Shown in pieces: positions 57,958 through 64,000 of a stretch of 64,000 nt of DNA. The DNA lies in contig NZ_AP024525.1 in NCBI RefSeq assembly GCF_020886775.1, positions 4,216,001-4,280,000 on the forward strand, given 5' to 3'. Both the position numbers and the translations under genes were made by a program. Under the pieces are notes generated by a model. That model saw only the letters and a program-made list of their open reading frames with translations, searched no databases and was not told the DNA's origin. The stretch's first letter is position 1. Every line of letters begins with the position of its first letter. Source of the stretch: Sinomonas cyclohexanicum (GTDB lineage: Bacteria > Actinomycetota > Actinomycetes > Actinomycetales > Micrococcaceae).

Positions 57958-58668
57958 TCAGCTGCCCGCCGCTGCCCTGCCGTTGGCCGCGAGGAGCTCG
58001 ATGCGGGCGCCCAGGGCGTCGATCCCGGGACCGAACTGGACCTCGAGGCCCGCGATCCGCACATAGCCCTCGAAGGCCAGCAGGAGCAGGGCCGCGACGT
58101 GCGCGTCCATCGCGGACGCGTGGTCCCGGGGAAGCAGCCGGAGCAGCCACGCGTGGCGGTCCGCGGATTCCTCGATGTACGCCGCCGCGCTGGCGGTGCC
58201 CGGATGGGATTCGCGCTCCGCGCGGGTGAAGAGGCGGAGCAGCTCGGATCCGCCGTCCGGCTCGAGGGCGCGGCCGAGGTGCTCGTGCTGAAGGGCCCCG
58301 AGGAGCTCGAGCTCGTCCTGGTTCAGGCCGCGTCCGGCGTCCAAGTGCACGCCGACGAGGATCTCGACCGCCTCGGGGCGTTCGCGCCGGGCCGCCCACA
58401 GGAGACGGGCCGCGTGCTCCACGAACGTGCATACGAGCGGCGCCGCCTCGGCGCCGAAGCCGAGCCGGTCCAGCCCGAGCAGGGCCTGCGCCGTCCGCTT
58501 GGTCCGCATGAGCCAGCCCCACGCGACGGCGACGGCGCGGGCATCGTCGACGTCCTCCTGCGAGCCGTTCTCGATCCGGTGCCCCAGAGCAGGAAGGGGG
58601 TGGTCGATCAGTGCGACCAGATCATCCAGGGCGTGGTTCCAGGTGTCAGCAGGCTCGTTCTCCGCCAT
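57958..58668 (-). CDS. Hypothetical helical protein (236 aa)
   Basis: The protein is mostly Ala/Leu/Glu-rich and predicted all-helical, with segments such as DDLVALIDHPLPALGHRIE, VCTFVEHAARLLWAARRE and SAMDAHVAALLLLAFEGYVRI. It could belong to the DUF5677-like group, but that is a guess. The ATG at 58668 opens the two-gene unit with the CapA-like phosphoesterase; both lie on the minus strand, 13 bases apart. No function can be stated. Confidence 0.8.
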   Translation of the reverse strand: MAENEPADTWNHALDDLVALIDHPLPALGHRIENGSQEDVDDARAVAVAWGWLMRTKRTAQALLGLDRLGFGAEAAPLVCTFVEHAARLLWAARRERPEAVEILVGVHLDAGRGLNQDELELLGALQHEHLGRALEPDGGSELLRLFTRAERESHPGTASAAAYIEESADRHAWLLRLLPRDHASAMDAHVAALLLLAFEGYVRIAGLEVQFGPGIDALGARIELLAANGRAAAGS

Positions 58669-58780
58669 GCCACCAGTGTGCGCTCCGCAGCTCGCGGGCG
58701 GGGAGGCCCATAGCCTCTGGCGCGGAGCAATCGGTGGCGCCTCCCTTGTGGGCACACCCTCTCGGCGTGAGACTGGGGGC

Positions 58781-59284
58781 ATGTCGATCCTGCCGCAGAT
58801 CAGCCTCCGCACCCCACTCCCCTTCGACATCCTCGGCGCCCAGGTGGTGGTGGCCGGGCTCGGCTCCGCCTTCGAGGGCGTCTACGGCTCGGTGGTGGTC
58901 CGCGACGGCGCCGGGCACATCGTCGCCGAGTCGAACCTCATGGGCGGCGGCAACGGGTTCTCGCTGTTCCACAGCGCCTTCGGCCTCGGGACGCCCACCA
59001 CTCCAGAGGGCACCGTGACGGTCGAGGGTACCAACCCGAGCGGCCTGCCGGAAAACGCGGCGTCGGTCACCGTTCCCGTGACGTTCGGCCGGACGCTCAT
59101 GGGCGGGACCTACTCGGGGTTCACGCTGCACACCGTGGTCCCGGGCGACACCCTCTCCGGGATCGCGCAGCAGTTCTACGGGGACCCCAACGAGTACGGG
59201 AGGATCTTCACCGCGAACCGGGACATCCTGTTCGACCCGAACGTGATCTACCCCGGCGAGGCGCTGCGCATACCGTTCGCATGA
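58781..59284 (+). CDS. Gmad2 and LysM domain protein
   Basis: A 167-residue protein has an N-terminal immunoglobulin-like Gmad2 domain (TPLPFDILGAQVVVAGLGSAFEGVYGSVVVRDGAGHIVAES) and a C-terminal LysM domain (HTVVPGDTLSGIAQQFYGDPNEYGRIFTANRDILFDPNVIYPGEALRIPF). LysM binds N-acetylglucosamine polymers, usually peptidoglycan. No signal peptide is seen, so either it stays in the cytoplasm or it is exported by another route. It is followed by the DUF1214/DUF1254 pair. Confidence 0.9.
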   Translation: MSILPQISLRTPLPFDILGAQVVVAGLGSAFEGVYGSVVVRDGAGHIVAESNLMGGGNGFSLFHSAFGLGTPTTPEGTVTVEGTNPSGLPENAASVTVPVTFGRTLMGGTYSGFTLHTVVPGDTLSGIAQQFYGDPNEYGRIFTANRDILFDPNVIYPGEALRIPFA

Positions 59285-59291
59285 CGACGCC

Positions 59292-59966
59292 GTGAACCGG
59301 ATCTGGACCTACTTCACGGCGCTCATCGGCCTGATCTGCGTCGGCTTCATCGTTAACCTGATCGCGGTCCCGCACCAGCGGAGCATCAGCAGCGACATCA
59401 TCCAGGGCATCCTCATCGGCTACGGCTCGGCGTTCGTCACGGCGCAGGTCGTCGCGAGGGTCCGGGCCACTCGCGTCAACGGCTGGACCACCATGCTCGG
59501 CCTCGGCGAGCCTCGCAACGGCTTCCTGCTCCGGGCAGCCAACGCACAGCTGTTCCCCGGACCGGTGAACAGCTCGGAGGAGGCCGTGTACTGGTGGACC
59601 GCGGTGGACGGCGCGGGCCGCACGCTCAGCGGGCAGCGCAACTACGTGGTGCACTTCCCGCCGGGCGGCCTCCCGCCGAACAACGCCTTCTGGTCGCTGA
59701 CCATGGGCGACTCCCGGAACCGCTTCGTCCCCAACCCCCTCAACCGGTACAGCGTCGGCGACCGGTCCGGGCTCGTGCCGAACGCCGACGGTTCCGTGGA
59801 CGTCCACCTCCGCAACGCCGCGCCGGAGGGGCTCGAGTCCAACTGGCTGCCCGCGCCGACGGGCAGGTTCATCCTGTGGCTGCGGGTGTACGAGCCGGGC
59901 AAGGCCATCCTGGACGGCACCTACCGGGTGCCGCCCGTCACCGCGGCGGAGGTGCTCCCCCGGTGA
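59292..59966 (+). CDS. DUF1214 domain protein
   Basis: This 224-residue protein has an N-terminal hydrophobic region with two helices (TYFTALIGLICVGFIVNLIA and IIQGILIGYGSAFVTAQVVA). A DUF1214-like soluble part follows, with EEAVYWWTAVDGAGRTLSGQRNYVVHFPPGGLPPNNAFWSLTMGD and a C-terminal NWLPAPTGRFILWLRVYEP. In many bacteria this domain is the C-terminal half of a single DUF1254-DUF1214 protein. Here it is encoded separately and first. The GTG at 59292 is 7 bases after the LysM gene, and its stop overlaps the next GTG (GTGA). Confidence 0.85.
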   Translation: MNRIWTYFTALIGLICVGFIVNLIAVPHQRSISSDIIQGILIGYGSAFVTAQVVARVRATRVNGWTTMLGLGEPRNGFLLRAANAQLFPGPVNSSEEAVYWWTAVDGAGRTLSGQRNYVVHFPPGGLPPNNAFWSLTMGDSRNRFVPNPLNRYSVGDRSGLVPNADGSVDVHLRNAAPEGLESNWLPAPTGRFILWLRVYEPGKAILDGTYRVPPVTAAEVLPR

Positions 59967-60535
59967 GGCTCGAGCACCTGGCGGTCTTCTTCCCCATCGC
60001 GATCGCGGTCTGGTTCCTGTCCCTGCACTTCTGGCCGCGGCTGCTGCTGTCAGTGTTCAAGAGGGCCATCCTGGTCAAGGGGTTCGGAAGCGGCCCGATC
60101 CCCCTCAACACGCTGTACACGCAGACCGAGGCCTCCTTCGCCGACCCGCTCCATGGCCCCGCAGCCGCCTCTCGCGTCGCCTCGACGGGGGTGAACCGGG
60201 ACACCCTCCTGACGGTGGGCTGGCTTGACCTCGCGCAAGGACCTCAGGTGCTGCACGTGCCGGACATGGCGGGCCGCTACTACAGCGTCCAGTTCACCAA
60301 CCCCTCGACCAACACGAACTTCGCCTACGTCGGCAAACGCACCACGGGCACCGGCGCGGGCGACTACCTCGTGACCGGGCCGGGCTGGGCGGGTCGGGTG
60401 CCGGAGGGCATGGCGCGGATCAGCGCGCCGGTCGCGGGCGCACTCGTGATCGGGCGCGTGCTCGTCTACGACGACGACGACATCCCCGCCGCCCACGCGT
60501 TGTCGGAGCAGCTGCGGCTCTCGCCCCTGCGGTGA
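59963..60535 (+). CDS. DUF1254 domain protein
   Basis: This 190-residue protein has an N-terminal hydrophobic helix (HLAVFFPIAIAVWFLSLHFW) followed by NRDTLLTVGWLDLAQGPQVLHVPDMAGRYYSVQFTNPSTNTNFAYVGKRTTG, the DUF1254 hallmark. GTG 59963 overlaps the DUF1214 stop, so the two are co-translated. The split and reversed order of domains, relative to the common fusion, suggests they form a complex at the membrane. The function is unknown. Confidence 0.87.
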   Translation: MRLEHLAVFFPIAIAVWFLSLHFWPRLLLSVFKRAILVKGFGSGPIPLNTLYTQTEASFADPLHGPAAASRVASTGVNRDTLLTVGWLDLAQGPQVLHVPDMAGRYYSVQFTNPSTNTNFAYVGKRTTGTGAGDYLVTGPGWAGRVPEGMARISAPVAGALVIGRVLVYDDDDIPAAHALSEQLRLSPLR

Positions 60536-60551
60536 CCCGCAAGGGCGGTGA

Positions 60552-60585
60552 CGCACGACGGCGGGTGGGCGCCCGCCGTCGTGCG
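60552..60585. terminator. Terminator between convergent DUF1254 and FG-GAP genes
   Basis: CGCACGACGGCGGG and CCCGCCGTCGTGCG form a perfect 14-bp stem with a 6-base loop (TGGGCG), 17 bases after the DUF1254 stop and 40 bases from the end of the convergent gene. It serves both directions and carries the repeated core also found at 21227, 51211 and 56844. Confidence 0.8.
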
Positions 60586-60624
60586 CCCACCGCACCGCCG
60601 GGGAAGCGAGCAGCGCCCTGGGAG

Positions 60625-62439
60625 CTAGAAGACTGCGGTGAACCCGCCCCAGCCCCAGCCGACCGTGGACTGGCCGCTCCAGTAGTCCCCCACCAAGCTG
60701 CGACCCTTGACGGTGGCGTTGCCCCAGTACATCGAGAGGGTCCCCCCTCCGTCGATCGCGAAGACGTCCGCGTCGCCGTCGCCGGTGAAGTCGCCCGCCG
60801 TGCCGATCCGGGCGAAGTTCCATCCGGTGCCGATCCGGGGCGGGTCGAGGTTGATCATGAATCCCCCCGCGCCGTTCCCCCGGAAGAGCCGCAGGCTGCC
60901 TTGGGGGTCGCGGGCCACGATGTCGGTGCGGAGGTCGCCATCCATGTCCGCGGCGATGAGCTGGTCCAGGCCGTCCCAGCCCCAGCCGACTGTCGTGGGA
61001 GCGAGCCAGCCGCCGCGCCCGTCGCCCGGGTAGGCCACGATCGTGTTCTGGGGCGTGAGCGCGAGGACGTCGTTGAAGCCATCGCCGGTGAAGTCGCCAG
61101 CGCCCACGATCTCCTTCATCCCCTGCCAGCCGGAGCCGATCTGCCGGCCGCCCTTCCAGCCGCCCGCACCGTCGCCCTGGTACAGGAAGAGGCGGCCGGA
61201 CCCGTCGCGCGCCAGCACGTCGGCTGCGCCGTCGCCGTCGAAGTCGCCGGGGGCCACCAGCTTGTCGAAGCCCGCCCAGCCCCAGCCCACCGCGCGGGCC
61301 GGAAGCCATCCGCCGCGCCCGTCGCCCGGGTAGAGCATGAGCGTGCCGTCCGCCGTCCGCGCGAACACGTCGGCCCTGCCGTCCGCGTCGAAACCGCTCG
61401 TGTGGGCGGCGGCCCGGGCCCGGACCCCGGGCGTCGTCACGGTCTTGCTGGAGATCCCGCCGTCGTAGGAGAGGGTGAAGTCGACGCTGAGCACGTGGGC
61501 CACGTCGTCGGCCGTCACGGCATACTGGGGCTTGTCCCCGCCCGGGATGGCTGCGCCGTCGCGCTTCCACACGTATGCGTAGGAGGGGCTGCCGCCCGCG
61601 GGAATGGCCGATGGCGGGACCGGAGAACCGAACTCGGGGCGGAGGATGCCCCCGACGGCCGGGTTGCCGGCCATGACGATCCGCGGGACCTCCACCGTCC
61701 GGGCCGCCGGGCCGTAGGCGGCCGAGGTGAACGTGCCGGGGCGGAAGCCCGGTGCCGTGGCCGAGACCGTCACGCTGATCATCGTCCCGACCTCGGACAG
61801 ACCCAGGCCGTAGTCCGGGGCCGTCGCGCCCGGGATCGGCTGGCCGTTGCTGTTCCACTGGTAGGCGACGGTGGTGCCCGTGGGCCATGGGGCGGGATTC
61901 GCGATGGAGAGCCGCAGGCCCGGGACGCGCTCCTCCTTGATCACGGGCTCATACGGGGCGAAGTCGTACGGGGTCGGGTTCGGGTTGTCGACCTGGAGGT
62001 CGCCGGAGCTCAGCGGTGCGCTGCCCGCGGGCTCGGCACCACGGTGCACCATGCGCGACAGGCCGCCGCCTGCCACGTAGACGTCGGTGAGCTGGTGCGT
62101 GCCGGCCGTGGAGAACGTTGACGCCGTGATCGGCGCGACGGAGGCCGTGGTGGTGCCCGGACCGCTCCATTCGGCGCGCACCGTCTCCCGCGTGTAGACG
62201 TCCTGGTAGTAGAAGACGGCGAAGCTGACAGGCTGCGAGGCGGCGAAGGTCACCACGGAAGGCTGGCCCGGCACGACGGCCTCCGCCGGCGGCTGGATGA
62301 GGGTCAGGAAGGGCGGCTCGGGATCCGCGGCGTGGGCCGGCGGGGCGAGCAGCGCGGCGCCGACCAGCGCGGAAAGCACGACGGCGGCGAGGCGCCGCAC
62401 GCGCGTGGGCGCGCCTGGGCGCGCGATGACAGACAACAT
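60625..62439 (-). CDS. Secreted FG-GAP/VCBS repeat protein
   Basis: This 604-residue exported protein has a signal peptide (RLAAVVLSALVGAALLAPPAHA). An N-terminal Ig-like region follows, then two 'A1'-type domains (TTVAYQWNSNGQPIPGAT, YAYVWKRDGAAIPGGD), and a C-terminal half of at least five calcium-binding-like repeats (DADGRADVFARTADG, DFDGDGAADVLARDGSG, DFTGDGFNDVLALTPQN, DMDGDLRTDIVARDPQG, DFTGDGDADVFAIDGGG). The repeats form a beta-propeller, as in integrin-like and cell-surface proteins. It probably acts outside the cell as a binding or structural protein. Confidence 0.9.
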   Translation of the reverse strand: MLSVIARPGAPTRVRRLAAVVLSALVGAALLAPPAHAADPEPPFLTLIQPPAEAVVPGQPSVVTFAASQPVSFAVFYYQDVYTRETVRAEWSGPGTTTASVAPITASTFSTAGTHQLTDVYVAGGGLSRMVHRGAEPAGSAPLSSGDLQVDNPNPTPYDFAPYEPVIKEERVPGLRLSIANPAPWPTGTTVAYQWNSNGQPIPGATAPDYGLGLSEVGTMISVTVSATAPGFRPGTFTSAAYGPAARTVEVPRIVMAGNPAVGGILRPEFGSPVPPSAIPAGGSPSYAYVWKRDGAAIPGGDKPQYAVTADDVAHVLSVDFTLSYDGGISSKTVTTPGVRARAAAHTSGFDADGRADVFARTADGTLMLYPGDGRGGWLPARAVGWGWAGFDKLVAPGDFDGDGAADVLARDGSGRLFLYQGDGAGGWKGGRQIGSGWQGMKEIVGAGDFTGDGFNDVLALTPQNTIVAYPGDGRGGWLAPTTVGWGWDGLDQLIAADMDGDLRTDIVARDPQGSLRLFRGNGAGGFMINLDPPRIGTGWNFARIGTAGDFTGDGDADVFAIDGGGTLSMYWGNATVKGRSLVGDYWSGQSTVGWGWGGFTAVF

Positions 62440-62555
62440 TGGTCCCCTAAGACTGAGCGGCCGGGCTGTGCGGGCCAGGCCGGAAAGGATGCGACACCGA
62501 CGACTCTAGCGATCCGGTCCGACACTCTTGCGCGAAGGGCTGGGCCGACAGCGGG

Positions 62556-64000
62556 CTAGGCACCGCCCCGCCGGGCCCCCTCCCGCAGCGCCTCCGCCAG
62601 CACCTGCACGAGGTGCCGCCCCTCGAGGCCGGCGAGGTCGCGGATCTGGGTGCGGCACGAGAACCCGTCCGCGAGGATCGTGCGGTCCGGGGACAGCCCC
62701 ACCTTCGCGAGGATCCCGCCTTGGGCGATCCTCTCGGACACCTCGTAGTGCCCCGCCTCCATGCCGAAGTTCCCGGCAAGGCCACAGCACCCGGCGGAGA
62801 CGTCGACGTCACACCCGGCCCCCTCAAGCAGCGCGAGGTCGGCGTCGAACCCCATGACCGCGTGCTGGTGGCAGTGGGGCTGGGCAAGCACCTTCAGGCC
62901 GACGCGCGGCGGCCGCCAGCCGATCCCCGTCAGGAGCTCCGCGACGGTCTTGACCGAGCCCGCGAGCTCGGCGGCGCGGGGATCGTCGGGCAGGAGCTCG
63001 GCGAGGTCCGAGCGGAGCGTCGCCGTGCAGCTCGGCTCGAGTCCCACCACCGTGCGGCCTGCGCGCACGTGCGGGACCAGGACGTCGAGGGTCCGGCGCA
63101 GGCGGGCGCGGGCGGCGTCGAGCTGGCCGGTGGAGATGTACGTGAGCCCGCAGCATGCGCCGGGCCCGGCCACCTCCACCGCGCACCCTGCGGCCTCGAG
63201 CACCGCGATGGCGTCGCGCGGGATGTCCGGGTCCAGCGCGTCGGAAAACGTGTCGACCCACAGCACCACCCCGGGCGCGCCCTCGGCCGCCGACCTCGAG
63301 CGCCGCCCAGAGGCACGACGCCGCGCGGCCGCCTCCCAGCGGAACGGCGCCCTCGGGAGGCGGGGCAGCGAGCGGCGAGGGTCCGCGCCCATGGCCGCGA
63401 GCGCCGTCGTGCGCAGGAACCCGACGCGGGCGGCGACGTTGAGGATCGGCGCGAACGGCGCGGCGAGCCGCAGCCACTGCGGGAGGCGGCCGAGCGTGTA
63501 GTGGCTGCGCGGGCGGAGACGGCCGCGATACGCGCGGTAGAGGGTCTCCGACTTGTACGCGGCCATGTCGACGCCGGCGGGGCAGTCGGTGGCGCAGGCC
63601 TTGCAGCTCAGGCACAGGTCGAGGGCCGCGTGGACCTCCGGCGAGCGCCAGCCGAGCTGGACGAGGCCGCCGTTGAGCATCTCCTGGAGGGCCCGCGCGC
63701 GGCCGCGGGTCGAGTCCTTCTCGTCCCGCGTCGCGACGAACGAGGGGCACATGAATCCTCCGGACCCGCGCAGGTCCGCGCGGCACTTCCCGACGCCCAC
63801 GCACCGGTGGAGTGCCTGCGTGACGCTCCCGCCATCCTCGGCGAACGCAAAGCCAGCGCCGGCGTGGAGTTCGGCGGCAGCGGGCCTGCGGAGGTCCTCG
63901 TCGACCTTCGCGGGGCGCACCACGATCCCCGGGTTGAGCGTGTCCCGGGGGTCGAGGAGGGCCTTGAACTCGGCCATCACCGCGAGCGCCTGCGCGCTGT
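62556..64000 (-). CDS. Fused FAD-binding and Fe-S oxidoreductase (GlcD-GlcF type), partial
   Basis: The gene runs off the right edge; about 480 C-terminal codons are visible. They hold the end of a GlcD-type FAD oxidase (MAEFKALLDPRDTLNPGIVV) fused to a GlcF/HdrD-like iron-sulfur part. One 4Fe-4S motif is LDLCLSCKACATDCPAGVD and an earlier cluster region is HRCVGVGKCR. The two CCG-type domains are around GACCGLTYISTG and SAGCCGLAGNFGMEAGHYEVS. Such fusions oxidise D-lactate or glycolate and pass electrons to the quinone pool. The N-terminal FAD domain lies outside the window. Confidence 0.92.
   Translation of the reverse strand, partial: SAQALAVMAEFKALLDPRDTLNPGIVVRPAKVDEDLRRPAAAELHAGAGFAFAEDGGSVTQALHRCVGVGKCRADLRGSGGFMCPSFVATRDEKDSTRGRARALQEMLNGGLVQLGWRSPEVHAALDLCLSCKACATDCPAGVDMAAYKSETLYRAYRGRLRPRSHYTLGRLPQWLRLAAPFAPILNVAARVGFLRTTALAAMGADPRRSLPRLPRAPFRWEAAARRRASGRRSRSAAEGAPGVVLWVDTFSDALDPDIPRDAIAVLEAAGCAVEVAGPGACCGLTYISTGQLDAARARLRRTLDVLVPHVRAGRTVVGLEPSCTATLRSDLAELLPDDPRAAELAGSVKTVAELLTGIGWRPPRVGLKVLAQPHCHQHAVMGFDADLALLEGAGCDVDVSAGCCGLAGNFGMEAGHYEVSERIAQGGILAKVGLSPDRTILADGFSCRTQIRDLAGLEGRHLVQVLAEALREGARRGGA

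Noticed and set aside
1-64000. tRNA, rRNA or recognised riboswitch genes
   Set aside because: No stretch with the required conserved arms was found; in particular nothing like an FMN riboswitch precedes ribA.

Overview
The window is very GC-rich, has almost no long non-coding stretches, and uses GTG/TTG starts and ATGA/GTGA stop-start overlaps freely. The gene content (quinate/shikimate genes, many flavoenzymes, IclR/LacI/GntR/TetR/LysR regulators, an IS1380-type insertion sequence) suggests a soil actinobacterium of the Arthrobacter/Sinomonas type (Micrococcaceae). That assignment is an inference from style and protein families, not a database result. No rRNA, tRNA or CRISPR array was seen. 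Both ends cut through genes: a KstD-like flavoprotein at base 1 and a fused FAD/Fe-S oxidase at base 64000.

Region 1 (1-7937, minus strand) is a tightly overlapped six-gene operon: MHS transporter, shikimate-dehydrogenase-like enzyme, Gfo/Idh/MocA oxidoreductase, dienoyl-CoA-reductase-like old yellow enzyme, TIM-barrel isomerase and KstD-like flavoprotein. It looks like catabolism of a shikimate- or cyclitol-like ring compound. Region 2 (8079-22656) is the most interesting part. An eleven-gene minus-strand operon encodes an FMNH2-dependent LLM monooxygenase, an amine oxidase, two flavin reductases, a SnoaL-like protein, a ketoglutarate-semialdehyde-type dehydrogenase, a 2-oxopentenoate hydratase, an FAH-family enzyme, a truncated and a complete quinone oxidoreductase, and an enolase-superfamily enzyme. 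Divergent from it are an MFS permease, an HpaI-type aldolase and an IclR regulator, followed by two small minus-strand genes. Four copies of a three-half-site operator (GTTCA/TGAAC units exactly 10 bp apart) lie at the promoters of the big operon, the permease, the regulator and the small-gene pair, which ties the locus into one regulon.

Region 3 (22947-36886) holds lgt, a LysR/MFS divergent pair, a second oxidoreductase cluster (old yellow enzyme, YciI, Zn-alcohol dehydrogenase, KstD-like flavoprotein, a frameshifted FAD oxidase and an IclR regulator), a secreted repeat protein, an aldo/keto reductase and the gluconate genes gntP-gntK with a divergent GntR regulator. Region 4 (37793-47061) has a TetR/DHA2 efflux operon, two DUF202 membrane proteins and a classical quinate/shikimate locus (qsuB-type dehydratase, shikimate/quinate dehydrogenase, LacI regulator, MHS transporter). 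A 724-bp repeat-rich gap follows.

Region 5 (47786-64000) contains a secreted HNH-like protein, a ribA plus deaminase-only ribD pair, an ethanol/acetaldehyde operon (aldehyde dehydrogenase, alcohol dehydrogenase, DUF779), an alkaline phosphatase gene split by an IS1380-family element with a TTAA duplication, then a lipoprotein, a CapA-like phosphoesterase, a LysM protein, split DUF1214/DUF1254 genes and a secreted FG-GAP repeat protein.
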